Shown: positions 46,269 through 55,928, numbered from the stretch's first letter. The stretch: DNA of 64,000 bases from CAVUDO01 sp963740255 (GCA_963740255.1 CAVUDO010000002.1:1364001-1428000), one strand, 5' to 3'. The notes: a model not told the origin generated them from the letters alone. A program made the numbers and translations.

Positions 46269-47441
46269 TCAGCCCAGTGCCAACGCACGTGCTGCCGCCT
46301 CGGCGTCCACCGCGATCGTGACGGGCGCGGGGGCGCCGGAGATCGCCCAGTCCGGGTCCTTGAGCCCGTTGCCGGTGACCGTGCAGACGACCCGCAGCCC
46401 GCGGGCGAGCGTACCGGCGGCCGATGCCGCGAGGAGCCCGGCCACCGATGCGGCGCTGGCCGGCTCGACGAACACCGCCTCCTGCCGGGCCAGCAGCCGG
46501 TAGGCGGCGAGGATCTGCCGGTCCGTGACGGCCTCGATCGCGCCGCCGGACTCGTCCCGAGCCTTGATCGCCTGGATCCAGGAGGCGGGGTTGCCGATTC
46601 GGATCGCGGTGGCGATCGTCGACGGCTCTCGCACGACCTCCCCGCTGACCAGCGGTGCGGCGCCGGATGCCTGGAACCCGCGCATCGTCGGCCGCCGGCC
46701 CGCCCACCCCAGCGCGTGCGCCTCGACGTATCCGAGCCAGTAGGCCGTGATGTTGCCCGCGTTCCCCACCGGGAGGAAGTGCGCGTCCGGTGCGTCGCCG
46801 AGGGCGCCGACGATCTCGAACGCCGCGGTCTTCTGGCCCTGGATGCGGTACTCGTTCACGGAGTTGACCAGGCTCACGGGATAGTCCATCGCCAGCTTGG
46901 ACGCGAGCGCGAGACAGTCGTCGAAGTTGCCCTGGACCTGCAGCAGCGTGGCGCCGTGCACGAGCGCCTGGGCCAGCTTGCCCATCGCGATCTTGCCTTG
47001 GGGCACCAGCACCGCGCAGGTCAGCCCGGCCCGGGCCGCATACGCCGCCGCCGAGGCCGACGTGTTGCCGGTGGAGGCACAGATGACCGCCTTGGCGCCT
47101 TCCTCGACGGCCTTGGAGATGGCCATCGTCATGCCCCGGTCCTTGAAGGAGCCGGTCGGGTTGGCGCCTTCGACCTTGAGGTGCACCTCGCACCCGGTCG
47201 CGGCGGAGAGCACCGGCGCGGGCAGCAGCGGCGTGCCGCCCTCCCACAGCGTCACCACCGGCGTGGTGCCGGTGACCGGGAGCTGCCCCCGGTACTCCTC
47301 GATGATCCCCCGCCACGGCGGCCGTCCCGACCCGTACCCGCCAGCGCCTGCCCGCGGTCCGGCTCCTGCCGTCGAGCCGGCGCCTTCGTGCGAGCCGGCA
47401 CCGGGCGCCGCCGCGGAGCCCGCGACGTCGAGCCCCTTCAC
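46269..47441 (-). CDS. thrC: Threonine synthase
   Basis: PLP enzyme converting O-phosphohomoserine to threonine; 390 aa. The PLP lysine is in NPTGSFKDRGMTMAISK; VICASTGNTSASAAAYAARA and PVGNAGNITAYWLGY bind the cofactor phosphate. The N-terminus has an unusual Gly/Ala/Ser-rich run of about 30 residues before RGIIEEYRGQLPV. GTG at 47441 overlaps the hom stop (GTGA). Confidence 0.96.
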   Translation of the reverse strand: MKGLDVAGSAAAPGAGSHEGAGSTAGAGPRAGAGGYGSGRPPWRGIIEEYRGQLPVTGTTPVVTLWEGGTPLLPAPVLSAATGCEVHLKVEGANPTGSFKDRGMTMAISKAVEEGAKAVICASTGNTSASAAAYAARAGLTCAVLVPQGKIAMGKLAQALVHGATLLQVQGNFDDCLALASKLAMDYPVSLVNSVNEYRIQGQKTAAFEIVGALGDAPDAHFLPVGNAGNITAYWLGYVEAHALGWAGRRPTMRGFQASGAAPLVSGEVVREPSTIATAIRIGNPASWIQAIKARDESGGAIEAVTDRQILAAYRLLARQEAVFVEPASAASVAGLLAASAAGTLARGLRVVCTVTGNGLKDPDWAISGAPAPVTIAVDAEAAARALALG

Positions 47442-48745
47442 CGCGACCCGCCGCCCTCGACCCGCATCACGCTGACCACGTCCCGGACGATGTCCAGCCC
47501 CCGCAGTGTCTCCACAGTGGCCGACAGTGCCGCGTCGGGCGCGGTGTGCGTGACGATGACGAGCATCGCGTCGCCGCCGTGTCCCTCCTGCCGGACCGTC
47601 GAGATGCTCACGTCGTTCGCCGCGAAGGCCGACGCGACCGCGGCGAGGACACCGGCGCGGTCGGCCACGGCCAGCGACACGTGGTACCGGGTGAGCGTCT
47701 CCCCCATCGGCCGCAGCCGGAGGTCGGCGTAGGCGGACTCGCCGGACGCCCGGGTGCCGGTGATCCGGTTGCGCGCCACCGCGACCAGGTCGCCGAGCAC
47801 CGCGCTGGCCGTCGGCGCGCCGCCCGCACCACGGCCGTAGAACATCAGCTCCCCGGCCGCGTCGGCCTCGACGAACACCGCGTTGAACGCGCCGCCGACG
47901 GCCGCCAGCGGGTGCGCGCGGGGCAGCATCGCCGGGTGCACCCGGACGCTCACCGACTCGGCACCGCCGGGATCGGTGTGCCGTTCGGCGATGCAGAGCA
48001 GCTTGACCGTGCACCCCATCGCGCGGGCGCTGGCCACGTCGGAGGCGGTCACCTCGGTGATCCCCTCGCGGTGCACGTCCGCGGCGGTCACCCGGGTGTG
48101 GAACGCCAGCGTGGCCAGGATCGCCGCCTTGGCCGCCGCGTCGAAGCCCTCGACGTCCGCCGTCGGATCGGCCTCGGCGTACCCGAGGGCGGCGGCCTCC
48201 TCCAGTGCCTCGGCGAAGCCGGCGCCGGTGGCGTCCATCTGGGACAGGATGTAGTTGGTGGTGCCGTTCACGATGCCGGTCAGGCGGGTGACCCGGTCGC
48301 CGTGCAGCGACTCGCGCAGCGGGCGGAGCAGCGGGATCGCCCCGGCCACCGCGGCCTCGTAGAACAGGTCGGCCCCGCCGGCCGTCGCGGCCTCCTGCAG
48401 CGTGGCGCCGTCCTCGGCGAGCAGCGCCTTGTTGGCGCTCACCACCGACTTGCCGGCCTTGAGCGCGCCGACCAGCCAGGTCCGGGCCGGCTCGATGCCG
48501 CCGACCACCTCGATCACCACGTCGATGTCCTCGCGGGTGGCCAGCGCCGCCGCGTCTGTGGTGAACAGACCCGGGTCGACGCAGAGGTCGCCGCGGTCGC
48601 GACCGAGCCGGCGGACGGCGATGCCGGCGATCTCCAGCGGCGCGCCGATCCGCGCGGTGAGGTCGTCGGACTGCGAGCCGAGCAGCCGGACCACCTCCCG
48701 CCCGACCGTGCCGCAGCCCAGCAGCGCGATCCGCAGCGGTGTCAC
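47438..48745 (-). CDS. hom: Homoserine dehydrogenase
   Basis: Reduces aspartate semialdehyde to homoserine; 435 aa. NAD(P) motif LLGCGTVGREVVRLLG, catalytic domain NKALLAEDGATLQEAA, GIVNGTTNYILSQM and AEADPTADVEGFDAA, and a C-terminal ACT domain (YHVSLAVADRAGVLAAVAS) expected to give threonine feedback. GTG at 48745 overlaps the lysA stop. Confidence 0.96.
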   Translation of the reverse strand: MTPLRIALLGCGTVGREVVRLLGSQSDDLTARIGAPLEIAGIAVRRLGRDRGDLCVDPGLFTTDAAALATREDIDVVIEVVGGIEPARTWLVGALKAGKSVVSANKALLAEDGATLQEAATAGGADLFYEAAVAGAIPLLRPLRESLHGDRVTRLTGIVNGTTNYILSQMDATGAGFAEALEEAAALGYAEADPTADVEGFDAAAKAAILATLAFHTRVTAADVHREGITEVTASDVASARAMGCTVKLLCIAERHTDPGGAESVSVRVHPAMLPRAHPLAAVGGAFNAVFVEADAAGELMFYGRGAGGAPTASAVLGDLVAVARNRITGTRASGESAYADLRLRPMGETLTRYHVSLAVADRAGVLAAVASAFAANDVSISTVRQEGHGGDAMLVIVTHTAPDAALSATVETLRGLDIVRDVVSVMRVEGGGSR

Positions 48746-50133
48746 CCGAGGTCCAGCCGCATGAGGTCCTCCTCGGTCTCCCGGCGCATCAGCACGCGGG
48801 TGCCGCCGCCGGCGACCGCGACCACGGGCGGGCGCGGGGTGTGGTTGTAGTTGCTGGCCATGCTCCGGCAGTACGCGCCGGTGGCGGCGACCGCGAGCAG
48901 GTCGCCCGGCACGGTGTCGGCCGGCAGCCAGACGTCCTTGACCACCACGTCCCCGCTCTCGCAGTGCCGCCCCACCACGCGGGCGAGCATCGGCGGGGCG
49001 TCGGAGGAGCGGGAGGCCAGCGCGCAGGTGTACTCGGCGTCGTAGAGGGCCGTACGGATGTTGTCGCTCATCCCGCCGTCCACGCTGACGTACGTGCGCA
49101 GTACGTCCGTACCGGTGCCCACGGGCTTCACGGTGCCGACCTCGTACAGCGTCACCGTGGACGGACCCACGACGGCGCGGCCGGGCTCGACCACCAGCCG
49201 CGGCAACCCCAGCCGCGCGGCCTGGCATTCGGTCTCGACGATCCGACGCAGCTCCTTCGCCGTGGTGGTGACGTCGGCGGGGTCGTCGGTGGGGAGGTAG
49301 GCGATGCCGAGACCGCCGCCGAGGTCGAGTTCGGGCAGCTCACAGTCGTGCTCGTCGCGGATCTCGGCCAGCAGGCCCACCAGCCGGTGCGCGGAGGTCT
49401 CGAACGCGGCGGTGTCGAAGATCTGCGAGCCGATGTGGCTGTGCAGCCCGTACAGCTCCAGGGCGGGCTGACGCAGCACCCGGCGGACCGCCTCGGCCGC
49501 GTCCCCGCCGGCGAGGGAGAACCCGAACTTCTGGTCCTCGTGCGCGGTGGCGATGAACTCGTGGGTGTGCGCCTCGACGCCGACCGTGACCCGGACCAGC
49601 ACCCGCGGCCGCACACCCAGCCGGCCGGCCACGTCGGCCAGCCGGGCGATCTCGGCGAACGAGTCGAGCACGATCCGACCGACCCCGGCCTCCAGCGCCC
49701 GGGTCAGCTCCGCGACCGACTTGTTGTTGCCGTGCAACGCGATCCGCTCGACCGGGAACCCGGCGGCCAGCGCGACGGTCAGCTCGCCGCCCGTGCAGAC
49801 GTCGAGCCCCAGGCCCTCCTCGGCGACCCAACCGGCCACGGCCCTGCAGAGGAACGCCTTGCCGGCGTAGAAGACGTCCGCGCCGGCGAACGCCTCGGCG
49901 TAGGCGCGGGCCCGACTCCGGAAGTCGCCCTCGTCCAGCACGAACACCGGCGTGCCGTGCTCGGCCGCCAGGTCGCGCACGTCCACCCCGGCCAGGTGCA
50001 GCACACCGTCGACCCGGCTCGCGCCGATCGGCCAGAGCCGTGGGTCGAGCGCGTTGAGGTCGGCGGCCGGCCCGGCGGCGTTGCCGTGGGAGAACTGGTC
50101 GCCGTGCCGCGGCCCGGCCGGATGCGCCCTCAC
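48742..50133 (-). CDS. lysA: Diaminopimelate decarboxylase
   Basis: Final step of lysine synthesis, PLP-dependent, 463 aa. The PLP lysine is in DVFYAGKAFLCRAV; HGNNKSVAEL, GLHSHIGSQI and the Cys/Asp of the second half (GRHCESGD, YCRSMASNYNH) are conserved. GTG at 50133 overlaps the argS stop by 4 bp. The frame is open far upstream but that is a shadow of argS and beyond. Confidence 0.96.
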   Translation of the reverse strand: MRAHPAGPRHGDQFSHGNAAGPAADLNALDPRLWPIGASRVDGVLHLAGVDVRDLAAEHGTPVFVLDEGDFRSRARAYAEAFAGADVFYAGKAFLCRAVAGWVAEEGLGLDVCTGGELTVALAAGFPVERIALHGNNKSVAELTRALEAGVGRIVLDSFAEIARLADVAGRLGVRPRVLVRVTVGVEAHTHEFIATAHEDQKFGFSLAGGDAAEAVRRVLRQPALELYGLHSHIGSQIFDTAAFETSAHRLVGLLAEIRDEHDCELPELDLGGGLGIAYLPTDDPADVTTTAKELRRIVETECQAARLGLPRLVVEPGRAVVGPSTVTLYEVGTVKPVGTGTDVLRTYVSVDGGMSDNIRTALYDAEYTCALASRSSDAPPMLARVVGRHCESGDVVVKDVWLPADTVPGDLLAVAATGAYCRSMASNYNHTPRPPVVAVAGGGTRVLMRRETEEDLMRLDLG

Positions 50134-51785
50134 ATCCGCTCCGGGGCGCTCACGCCGAGCAGCGCCAAGCCGTTGGCCAGCACGGTGCGGGTGGCCTCGT
50201 TGAGCCAGAGGCGGGTGCGGTTGACGGCGGTGATCTCGTCGTCGCCCTGCGGCGTCACCCGGCAGGTGTCGTACCAGCGGTGGTAGGTGCCGGCCAGGCT
50301 CTCCAGGTAGTGCGCTACCCGGTGCGGCTCGCGCAGTTCGGCCGCCGTGGCCACCACCCGGGGGAACTCGCCGAGCGCGCCGAGCAGGTCGGCCTCGCGC
50401 TCGTGGTCGAGCAGGCCGGGCTCGAACGCGGTCTCGTCCAGGACGATGCCCACCTCCGCGGCCCGGCGGCCGACGTTCCAGGTGCGGGCGTGCGCGTACT
50501 GGACGTAGTAGACCGGGTTGTCGTTGCTGGCCTTGGTCCACAGGTCGAGGTCGAGGTCGATGCTCTGGTGGACGCTGGCGCGGGCCAGGGCGTAGCGCGC
50601 GGCGTCCACGCCGAGCGCCTCGACCATGTCTTCCAGCGTGACCACGTTGCCGGCCCGCTTGCTGAGCCGGACCGTCTCGCCGTCGCGGACCAGGTTCACC
50701 ATCTGCCCGATCAGCACCTCGCAGGTGCGGTCGGGGTCGTCGCCCGCGCAGGCGGCGATCGCCTTGAGCCGCCGGACGTAGCCGGTGTGGTCGGCGCCGA
50801 GCAGGTAGATGCAGACGTCGAAGCCGCGGGCCCGCTTGTCGAGGTAGTACGCGGTGTCGGCCGCGACGTAGGCCGGCTGGCCGTCGCTCTTGATGATCGG
50901 CCGGTCCTTGTCGTCGCCGAACTCGGTGGTGCGCAGCCACACCGCGCCGTCGGCGTCGTAGACGTGGCCCTGCTCGCGCAGCTGGGCCACGGCCTTCTCC
51001 ACGGCGCCGGTCGCGTACAGCGTGTCCTCGTGGAAGTACACGTCGAAGTCGACGCCGAACCCCGACAGGCTCGCCTTGATCTCGGCGAACATGAGGTCGA
51101 CGCCGACCCGGCGGAACGTCTCCTGCGGGTCGTCGCCGGTGAGCGCACCAGGCTCCCGACGCAGCACCTCGGCCGCGATCTCGCCGATGTAGGCGCCGCC
51201 GTAGCCATCCTCGGGCGCCGGCTCCCCCTTCGCCGCGGCGACCAGCGAGCGGGCGAACCGGTCGACCTGCGCCCCGTGGTCGTTGAAGTAGTACTCCCGG
51301 ACGACCTCGGCGCCGGCCGCCTGCAGCACCCGGGCCAGCGCGTCGCCGACCGCGGCCCACCGGACCCCGCCGATGTGGATCGGGCCGGTCGGGTTGGCCG
51401 AGACGAACTCCAGGTTGATCCGCTGGCCCCGCAGCGTGTCGGTGCGGCCGTACGCCTTGCCCGCGGTGGCGACCGACCGGGCCAGTTCGCCCTGGGCCGC
51501 GGCGTCGAGGGTGATGTTGAGGAAGCCGGGGCCGGCCACCTCCACCGTGGCGACGCCGTCCACGCCACCGACCGCGCCGGCGAGCCAGCCGGCCAGGTCG
51601 CGCGGCGGCACCCCGGCTTGCTTGCCCACCCGCAGCGCGAGGCTCGTCGCGTAGTCGCCGTGCTCGGGGTTGCGGGGTCGCTCCATCGCCACGGCGTCGG
51701 GCAGGATCGCGGCGTCGAGGCCACGGTCGGCGAACACCGCGCGGGCGGCGGCGAGAACGGCGGTCGAGAGTGCGTCGGGTGTCAC
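50130..51785 (-). CDS. argS: Arginyl-tRNA synthetase
   Basis: Class I synthetase, 551 aa. The HIGH-like motif is SANPTGPIHIGGVRWAAVGD and the KMSKS-like loop is RLSKRAGN. The N-terminal additional domain (Add1) and the C-terminal anticodon-binding domain (EPHRVAHYLESLAGTYHRWY) are complete. GTG at 51785. It begins the argS-lysA-hom-thrC chain of overlapping genes, so its promoter, in the 139-bp gap to the divergent DUF3105 gene, probably drives all four. Confidence 0.97.
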   Translation of the reverse strand: MTPDALSTAVLAAARAVFADRGLDAAILPDAVAMERPRNPEHGDYATSLALRVGKQAGVPPRDLAGWLAGAVGGVDGVATVEVAGPGFLNITLDAAAQGELARSVATAGKAYGRTDTLRGQRINLEFVSANPTGPIHIGGVRWAAVGDALARVLQAAGAEVVREYYFNDHGAQVDRFARSLVAAAKGEPAPEDGYGGAYIGEIAAEVLRREPGALTGDDPQETFRRVGVDLMFAEIKASLSGFGVDFDVYFHEDTLYATGAVEKAVAQLREQGHVYDADGAVWLRTTEFGDDKDRPIIKSDGQPAYVAADTAYYLDKRARGFDVCIYLLGADHTGYVRRLKAIAACAGDDPDRTCEVLIGQMVNLVRDGETVRLSKRAGNVVTLEDMVEALGVDAARYALARASVHQSIDLDLDLWTKASNDNPVYYVQYAHARTWNVGRRAAEVGIVLDETAFEPGLLDHEREADLLGALGEFPRVVATAAELREPHRVAHYLESLAGTYHRWYDTCRVTPQGDDEITAVNRTRLWLNEATRTVLANGLALLGVSAPERM

Positions 51786-51924
51786 TCGGACATGCTATCC
51801 GCCGCCCGTTTCCGCACCTGCCCGCTACGGTGGAGGCGGCCAGGCCATGGGACGCTTCGACGCGTCCGCCTGAACAACGTCCGGGCGCGCCAAGCCCGCC
51901 GAGCGAAAGTCGCCAGAGACCAAC

Positions 51925-52725
51925 ATGCCGTCGAACACGTCGCAACGCCCGTCGGGGTCCTCCGGCAAGGGCGCCGCAGCCAGCAGGAACAAGCCGGGGT
52001 CTGCCGCCAAGGGCGCCGCGAAGCCGGGCTCGGGGAAGGCCGGCTCGGGCCGCCCCGCAGCCGGACGCCGCGGACCGGTGAAGCCGGTCAAGCCGCCACT
52101 GCCCTGGGGCATGATCGCGCTCGGCGCGGTCGTGGTGCTCGTTGCGGGTGCGCTGATCGGCTACGGCATCTGGTTCTCCCAGGACGCCGGCAAGCCGTTC
52201 GGCTCGCGGACCTCGGAGCAGATCGAGGGCGTCAAGAACTTCCGGCTCGACGACCCGGACGGCAAGAAGCTGCTCAGCCGCACCCACAAGCCGGGCAAGC
52301 AGACCTACACGGTGACGCCCCCGGTCGGCGGCGACCACAACGAGCGCTGGCAGAACTGCATCGGCGACGTCTACCCCGACCAGATCGCCAACGAACACGC
52401 GGTGCACAGCATGGAACACGGCGCGGTCTGGATCACCTACCGTCCCGACCTGCCCAAGGCACAGGTGGAGACGCTGGCCGGCAAGGTGCGCAACAAGGAC
52501 CACATGCTGATGAGCCCCTACCCCGGCCTGGACGCGCCGGTCACGCTGCAGGCCTGGGGCTTCCAGCTCAAGCTGCGGAGTGCCGACGATCCCCGGATCG
52601 ACGAGTTCGTCAAGATCTACCGCGTCAACGCGGCCGTCGAGCCGGGTGCCAGCTGCGCCGAGGGCGTGACCGGCACCGGCACCGCCCCGCAGGACCAGCC
52701 GCCCGGGCAGCCCACCGTTGGCTGA
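51925..52725 (+). CDS. DUF3105 membrane-anchored protein
   Basis: 266 aa. A low-complexity Ser/Gly/Lys-rich cytoplasmic start is followed by one helix (GMIALGAVVVLVAGALIGYG) and an outside domain with the DUF3105 pattern: TPPVGGDHNERWQNCIGDVY, EHAVHSMEHGAVWITYRPDL and LMSPYPGLDAPVTLQAWGFQ. The His/Glu/Cys-rich motifs suggest metal binding (inferred). It is co-transcribed with the DUF305 gene and is commonly paired with it in actinobacteria. Confidence 0.85.
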   Translation: MPSNTSQRPSGSSGKGAAASRNKPGSAAKGAAKPGSGKAGSGRPAAGRRGPVKPVKPPLPWGMIALGAVVVLVAGALIGYGIWFSQDAGKPFGSRTSEQIEGVKNFRLDDPDGKKLLSRTHKPGKQTYTVTPPVGGDHNERWQNCIGDVYPDQIANEHAVHSMEHGAVWITYRPDLPKAQVETLAGKVRNKDHMLMSPYPGLDAPVTLQAWGFQLKLRSADDPRIDEFVKIYRVNAAVEPGASCAEGVTGTGTAPQDQPPGQPTVG

Positions 52726-53386
52726 TGTGGCCGAGCGCATCGTCGCCGCCGAGCGTCCCGAGACCGCGCCAGCGGGATCGCGTCTCCGGGCGCGGTGGTT
52801 CGTGGCGCTGGCCGCCGCGCTGCTCGCGGTGGCACTGGGGTTCGTGGGGGGTGTCTGGACGGCCAGCCCCCGGCCCCCGGCCAACGACTCGGCCGAGGCC
52901 GGCTTCGCGCGCGACATGATCACCCACCACGGCCAGGCGGTGGCGATGTCGGTCTCGGAGTACCGCAGCACGGGCGACCCCGTGCTGCGCCAGATCGCGG
53001 TCGACATCGCGCTGACCCAGCAGGCGCAGATCGGCATGATGAGCACCTGGCTGGACCACTGGGGCCTGGGCCCGACGGGCACCGAGCCTCCGATGGCGTG
53101 GATGCCGCACGGCGGCAGTTCACTGCTCCCCGACGGACGCATGCCGGGCATGGCCAGCGCCGCGGACATGGAGAAGCTGCGCGCCGGGACCGGCCGGGAG
53201 AAGGACGTGCTGTTCTGCCGGCTGATGATCGCCCACCACCTGGGCGGCATCCACATGGCCGAGGGAGTCCTGGAGACCACCGAGGACCCTCAGGTGCGGG
53301 CGCTGGCCGAGGCGATGAAGAGCGGCCAGCAGTCCGAGGTCGGCGCATTGCAGGACCAGCTCAAGCGCTTCGGCGAAGCTCCCTGA
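52718..53386 (+). CDS. DUF305 family protein, membrane-anchored
   Basis: 222 aa. One N-terminal helix (FVALAAALLAVALGFVGGVW) then two ferritin-like helical pairs with the DUF305 motifs AGFARDMITHHGQAVAMS and LMIAHHLGGIHMAEGVL; MMSTWL and methionine-rich MPGMASAADM suggest metal, possibly copper, handling. TTG at 52718 overlaps the DUF3105 stop; GTG at 52727 is an alternative. It is the last chromosomal backbone gene before the tRNA and the mobile element. Confidence 0.85.
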   Translation: MADVAERIVAAERPETAPAGSRLRARWFVALAAALLAVALGFVGGVWTASPRPPANDSAEAGFARDMITHHGQAVAMSVSEYRSTGDPVLRQIAVDIALTQQAQIGMMSTWLDHWGLGPTGTEPPMAWMPHGGSSLLPDGRMPGMASAADMEKLRAGTGREKDVLFCRLMIAHHLGGIHMAEGVLETTEDPQVRALAEAMKSGQQSEVGALQDQLKRFGEAP

Positions 53387-53500
53387 CCGACGTCCCTGGT
53401 CCGGGCTCCGAAGCCATCCCGGCCGTGCCGACAGGCGGTGGCGTTGCCGATACCGTGGCGATTCCAGACCCCGTCGGCTGGTAGGCTTCCAGCGGTCACG

Positions 53501-53572
53501 GCCCCCGTAGCTCAGGGGATAGAGCACCGCCCTCCGGAGGCGGGAGCGCAGGTTCGAATCCTGCCGGGGGCA
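53501..53572 (+). tRNA. tRNA-Arg (anticodon CCG)
   Basis: 72-nt cloverleaf: acceptor GCCCCCG pairs with CGGGGGC, D-arm GCTC/GAGC, anticodon stem CCGCC/GGCGG with loop CTCCGGA (anticodon CCG), 4-base variable loop, T-arm GCAGG-TTCGAAT-CCTGC, discriminator A. CCA is not encoded. It reads CGG codons. A TAGGCT lies at 53482-53487, possibly the -10 box. Its 3' half is covered on the other strand by the end of the recombinase gene, making it the likely attachment site. Confidence 0.97.
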
Positions 53573-55551
53573 CGCAGAACATCGCAAACGTTCACATTCG
53601 GTGTAGGAGCTGCGGCTCCTGCACCGTTTTGTGGTGTTTCGGTGGCGCCGCGGGGCTTAGGAATGTTGAGGACGGCGTTCGTGGTTGCGGCGAGGACTGG
53701 TGCTGTTTCGGCGGCGATGGTCACGCGGAGGGTGATGTCGTTGGTTGGGGCGTGGTAGCGGATTTCGAGGTGGAACGCGTCGTAGAGGCGCCGCTGCTGG
53801 TCTTGGGGCAGCAGGGTGACGTCGATGGCCGCTTGGGGTAGCGAATCGAAGAGTTCGAAGTCGGGCGGTGCGGTGTCTTCCTGCTGCCGGGCTAGTTCTT
53901 TGAGTAGCTGGGTCTTGGTGCGTTCGTCGGCAACGTTGGCGGCGAAGCGGCTTTGGATGCTGTTGCGCCAGGCGGTGTCGATGTCGGGGTCGCCGAGGGG
54001 TTCGTAGTTCTCCAGTTCGCGGAGGAGGTTGGCTTGTCTGCGTCGCAGGTCAGTGATCTGGGCGTGCAGAGCGGCTTGGCGGGCGGCGAGTTCAGCATCG
54101 ACGTGCCCGGCGGACTGGGTGTCGGCGAGGAGGGTCTTGCGGTCCGGGCCGAGGACCCGCTGGGTGAAGAACTTGGCGATGGGGTCGGTGACGTGGTCTT
54201 CACGGAGCAGCAGGTTGGTCGGGTGGGTGGGGTACCAGGGCAGGTGGCCGTGGTTCTTCTGGTTGATTTCGCAGCGGTAGTAGGTGTGTTTGCGGCGGGT
54301 ACTGCCGTACATGCGGCGTCCGCACAGGTCGCAGATCAGGTAGGATCGCAGGAGGTAAGTGCGGGCGGTCTGGGGATGGGTGTTGGCGCCGGGGTCTGGC
54401 CGGGAGCCTTGCCGGAATCGGCCGACGGTGCTGGCGGCGTCGAACAGGTCGCGGGTCACGAGTGGTTCGTGGGTGGCGCGGCCTGACCAGACCCATTGGC
54501 TGGGCGGGTTGACTCGGCCTCTGACGCCTCGGTCCTTGCGGGGGTTCTTCCGGCGGTTCCACACCATGTGACCGGTGTGTTTCGGGTTGTCGAGCACCTC
54601 GCGTACCGACCCGTAGGTCCACGCACCGACGCAGCGCCGTCCTTCTCCGAGGATGGGCTCTGGCGGCGGGTACCGGTCGAGGTCGACGTTGAGCCGGTCG
54701 GCGATCTTCTGGTAGCTCAACCGTTCTAATGCCCGCCACAGAAAGACCTGGGTGACGACCGGGCCACGTACCGGGTCGGGGACCAGCCGGTGCTTGACCT
54801 TACCCATCTGGGCTTTGGCCTTGACCGGATGCTTGAGCCGGTCGGCGAGGTACCCGTAGGGCGGTTTGCCGATGTTGTAGCCCTGGTCGGTGTGGGTCTT
54901 GAACCCGCCCCAGGACAGTTCGAGCATGTTCAGCACGTACCACTCGGCGATGGCCTGTTTGACGCGTCGGGTCAGCGTCGAGGTGGCGCCCTTGACCGGG
55001 CGGATCCCGTCAGCGAGGGCGGCCATGGTGGACGGGTCGATGCCTTCGTCGGATGCCAACAGCGCTACACCAGCTTGTTCCAGCTCGTGTTCGATCTTGG
55101 TGCTGGCGTAGGTGATCCGGGAGATCCGGTCGATCGACTCGCACACCACAGCGACGAAACGTCGGTCGGGGCGTTTGGCTTCGGCGAGCAGGTCGGCGAT
55201 TCCGCCATCCCGCGGTATCGGGATGTCGAAGTGCTCGTGGTTGGTGCCATGGCCGCGCTGCTCGGCGGTTTTCCGACCGGACTCCACGTCGTAGAACTTC
55301 GCGACGATCACGAAACCCTCGGGCAGGCGCTGCCGGGAGTTCTCCAGCTGACGCGGCAGCGACAGGGTCGGGTCCTGAGCCTCTTCGTCAGATGTGCGCC
55401 CAACCCACGCCACCGGCACCATCACCGGCCCGAGCGCGGCGGGCACGTTCTGGTCGGCCACGGTCTGCAACCAGGACAGCAGGCTGACCTCTTCACCTGC
55501 CGGGGTCGGCTGAACGCCGTCCTGACCGGCCGACTCGGGCAGATCGGTCAC
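53512..55551 (-). CDS. Large serine recombinase (integrase) ending inside tRNA-Arg
   Basis: 679-residue site-specific recombinase. The resolvase domain has WVGRTSDEEAQDPTLSLPRQ (catalytic Ser54 in the RTSDE context) and CESIDRISRI. A recombinase domain follows (GKPPYGYLADRLKHP, YQKIADRLN), then a zinc ribbon (LICDLCGRRMYGS, HTYYRCEINQKN) and a C-terminal coiled coil (RQAALHAQITDLRRRQANLL). GTG at 55551 overlaps the preceding stop (GTGA). The last about 18 residues (GRIRTCAPASGGRCSIP) and the stop are encoded by the antisense strand of the tRNA. Serine integrases seldom use tRNA genes, so this end is unusual. Confidence 0.92.
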   Translation of the reverse strand: MTDLPESAGQDGVQPTPAGEEVSLLSWLQTVADQNVPAALGPVMVPVAWVGRTSDEEAQDPTLSLPRQLENSRQRLPEGFVIVAKFYDVESGRKTAEQRGHGTNHEHFDIPIPRDGGIADLLAEAKRPDRRFVAVVCESIDRISRITYASTKIEHELEQAGVALLASDEGIDPSTMAALADGIRPVKGATSTLTRRVKQAIAEWYVLNMLELSWGGFKTHTDQGYNIGKPPYGYLADRLKHPVKAKAQMGKVKHRLVPDPVRGPVVTQVFLWRALERLSYQKIADRLNVDLDRYPPPEPILGEGRRCVGAWTYGSVREVLDNPKHTGHMVWNRRKNPRKDRGVRGRVNPPSQWVWSGRATHEPLVTRDLFDAASTVGRFRQGSRPDPGANTHPQTARTYLLRSYLICDLCGRRMYGSTRRKHTYYRCEINQKNHGHLPWYPTHPTNLLLREDHVTDPIAKFFTQRVLGPDRKTLLADTQSAGHVDAELAARQAALHAQITDLRRRQANLLRELENYEPLGDPDIDTAWRNSIQSRFAANVADERTKTQLLKELARQQEDTAPPDFELFDSLPQAAIDVTLLPQDQQRRLYDAFHLEIRYHAPTNDITLRVTIAAETAPVLAATTNAVLNIPKPRGATETPQNGAGAAAPTPNVNVCDVLRAPGRIRTCAPASGGRCSIP

Positions 55552-55928
55552 TGCGCGCCCGTCCGCGGGCTGCTGTTCTGATGCTCGGCGAACCATCGCA
55601 GTGCCTCCCTGATAACGACCGCCTGCCGGGCTCGCAACTTCTCACCCTCGGGTCCCTCAATGAGGACCAGTTCGATGCGTACCCGCGGCGGATCTGACCC
55701 CGGCCGAGCCGGAGCCGCGGGAGGATAGCGCGACTCGCCGGTAGGTGAACGCGGTGAACCTGCGGCGTGGGGTGCTTCCTCGGCGGCAGGTCTGGTCAGC
55801 TCCGACCGCGGCAACGGCCCGGCTGCAATCGGGCCGGGTCCAGGCGGTGACGGCTCGCCGTGGGACGACCGCTGCACCGTGGCCCGCCGGCCCCGACCGG
55901 TCCCAGGCGCGTCCTTGGACGGCGTCAT
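55548..55928 (-). CDS. Small hypothetical protein coupled to the recombinase
   Basis: 126 residues, no recognised domain. The first 80 are Pro/Arg/Gly-rich and probably disordered; the C-terminal 40 (RIELVLIEGPEGEKLRARQA, VVIREALRWFAEHQN) form a strand and an amphipathic helix. It overlaps both the methyltransferase before it (ATGA) and the recombinase after it (GTGA). A recombination directionality factor or accessory protein is possible, but nothing in the sequence proves it. Confidence 0.7.
   Translation of the reverse strand: MTPSKDAPGTGRGRRATVQRSSHGEPSPPGPGPIAAGPLPRSELTRPAAEEAPHAAGSPRSPTGESRYPPAAPARPGSDPPRVRIELVLIEGPEGEKLRARQAVVIREALRWFAEHQNSSPRTGAQ

Noticed and set aside
50134..53280. 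Extension of the lysA frame to a 1512-residue protein
   Set aside because: The extra part lies out of frame over argS and antisense to the DUF3105/DUF305 genes; the GTGA overlap at 50130-50133 marks the real lysA start.
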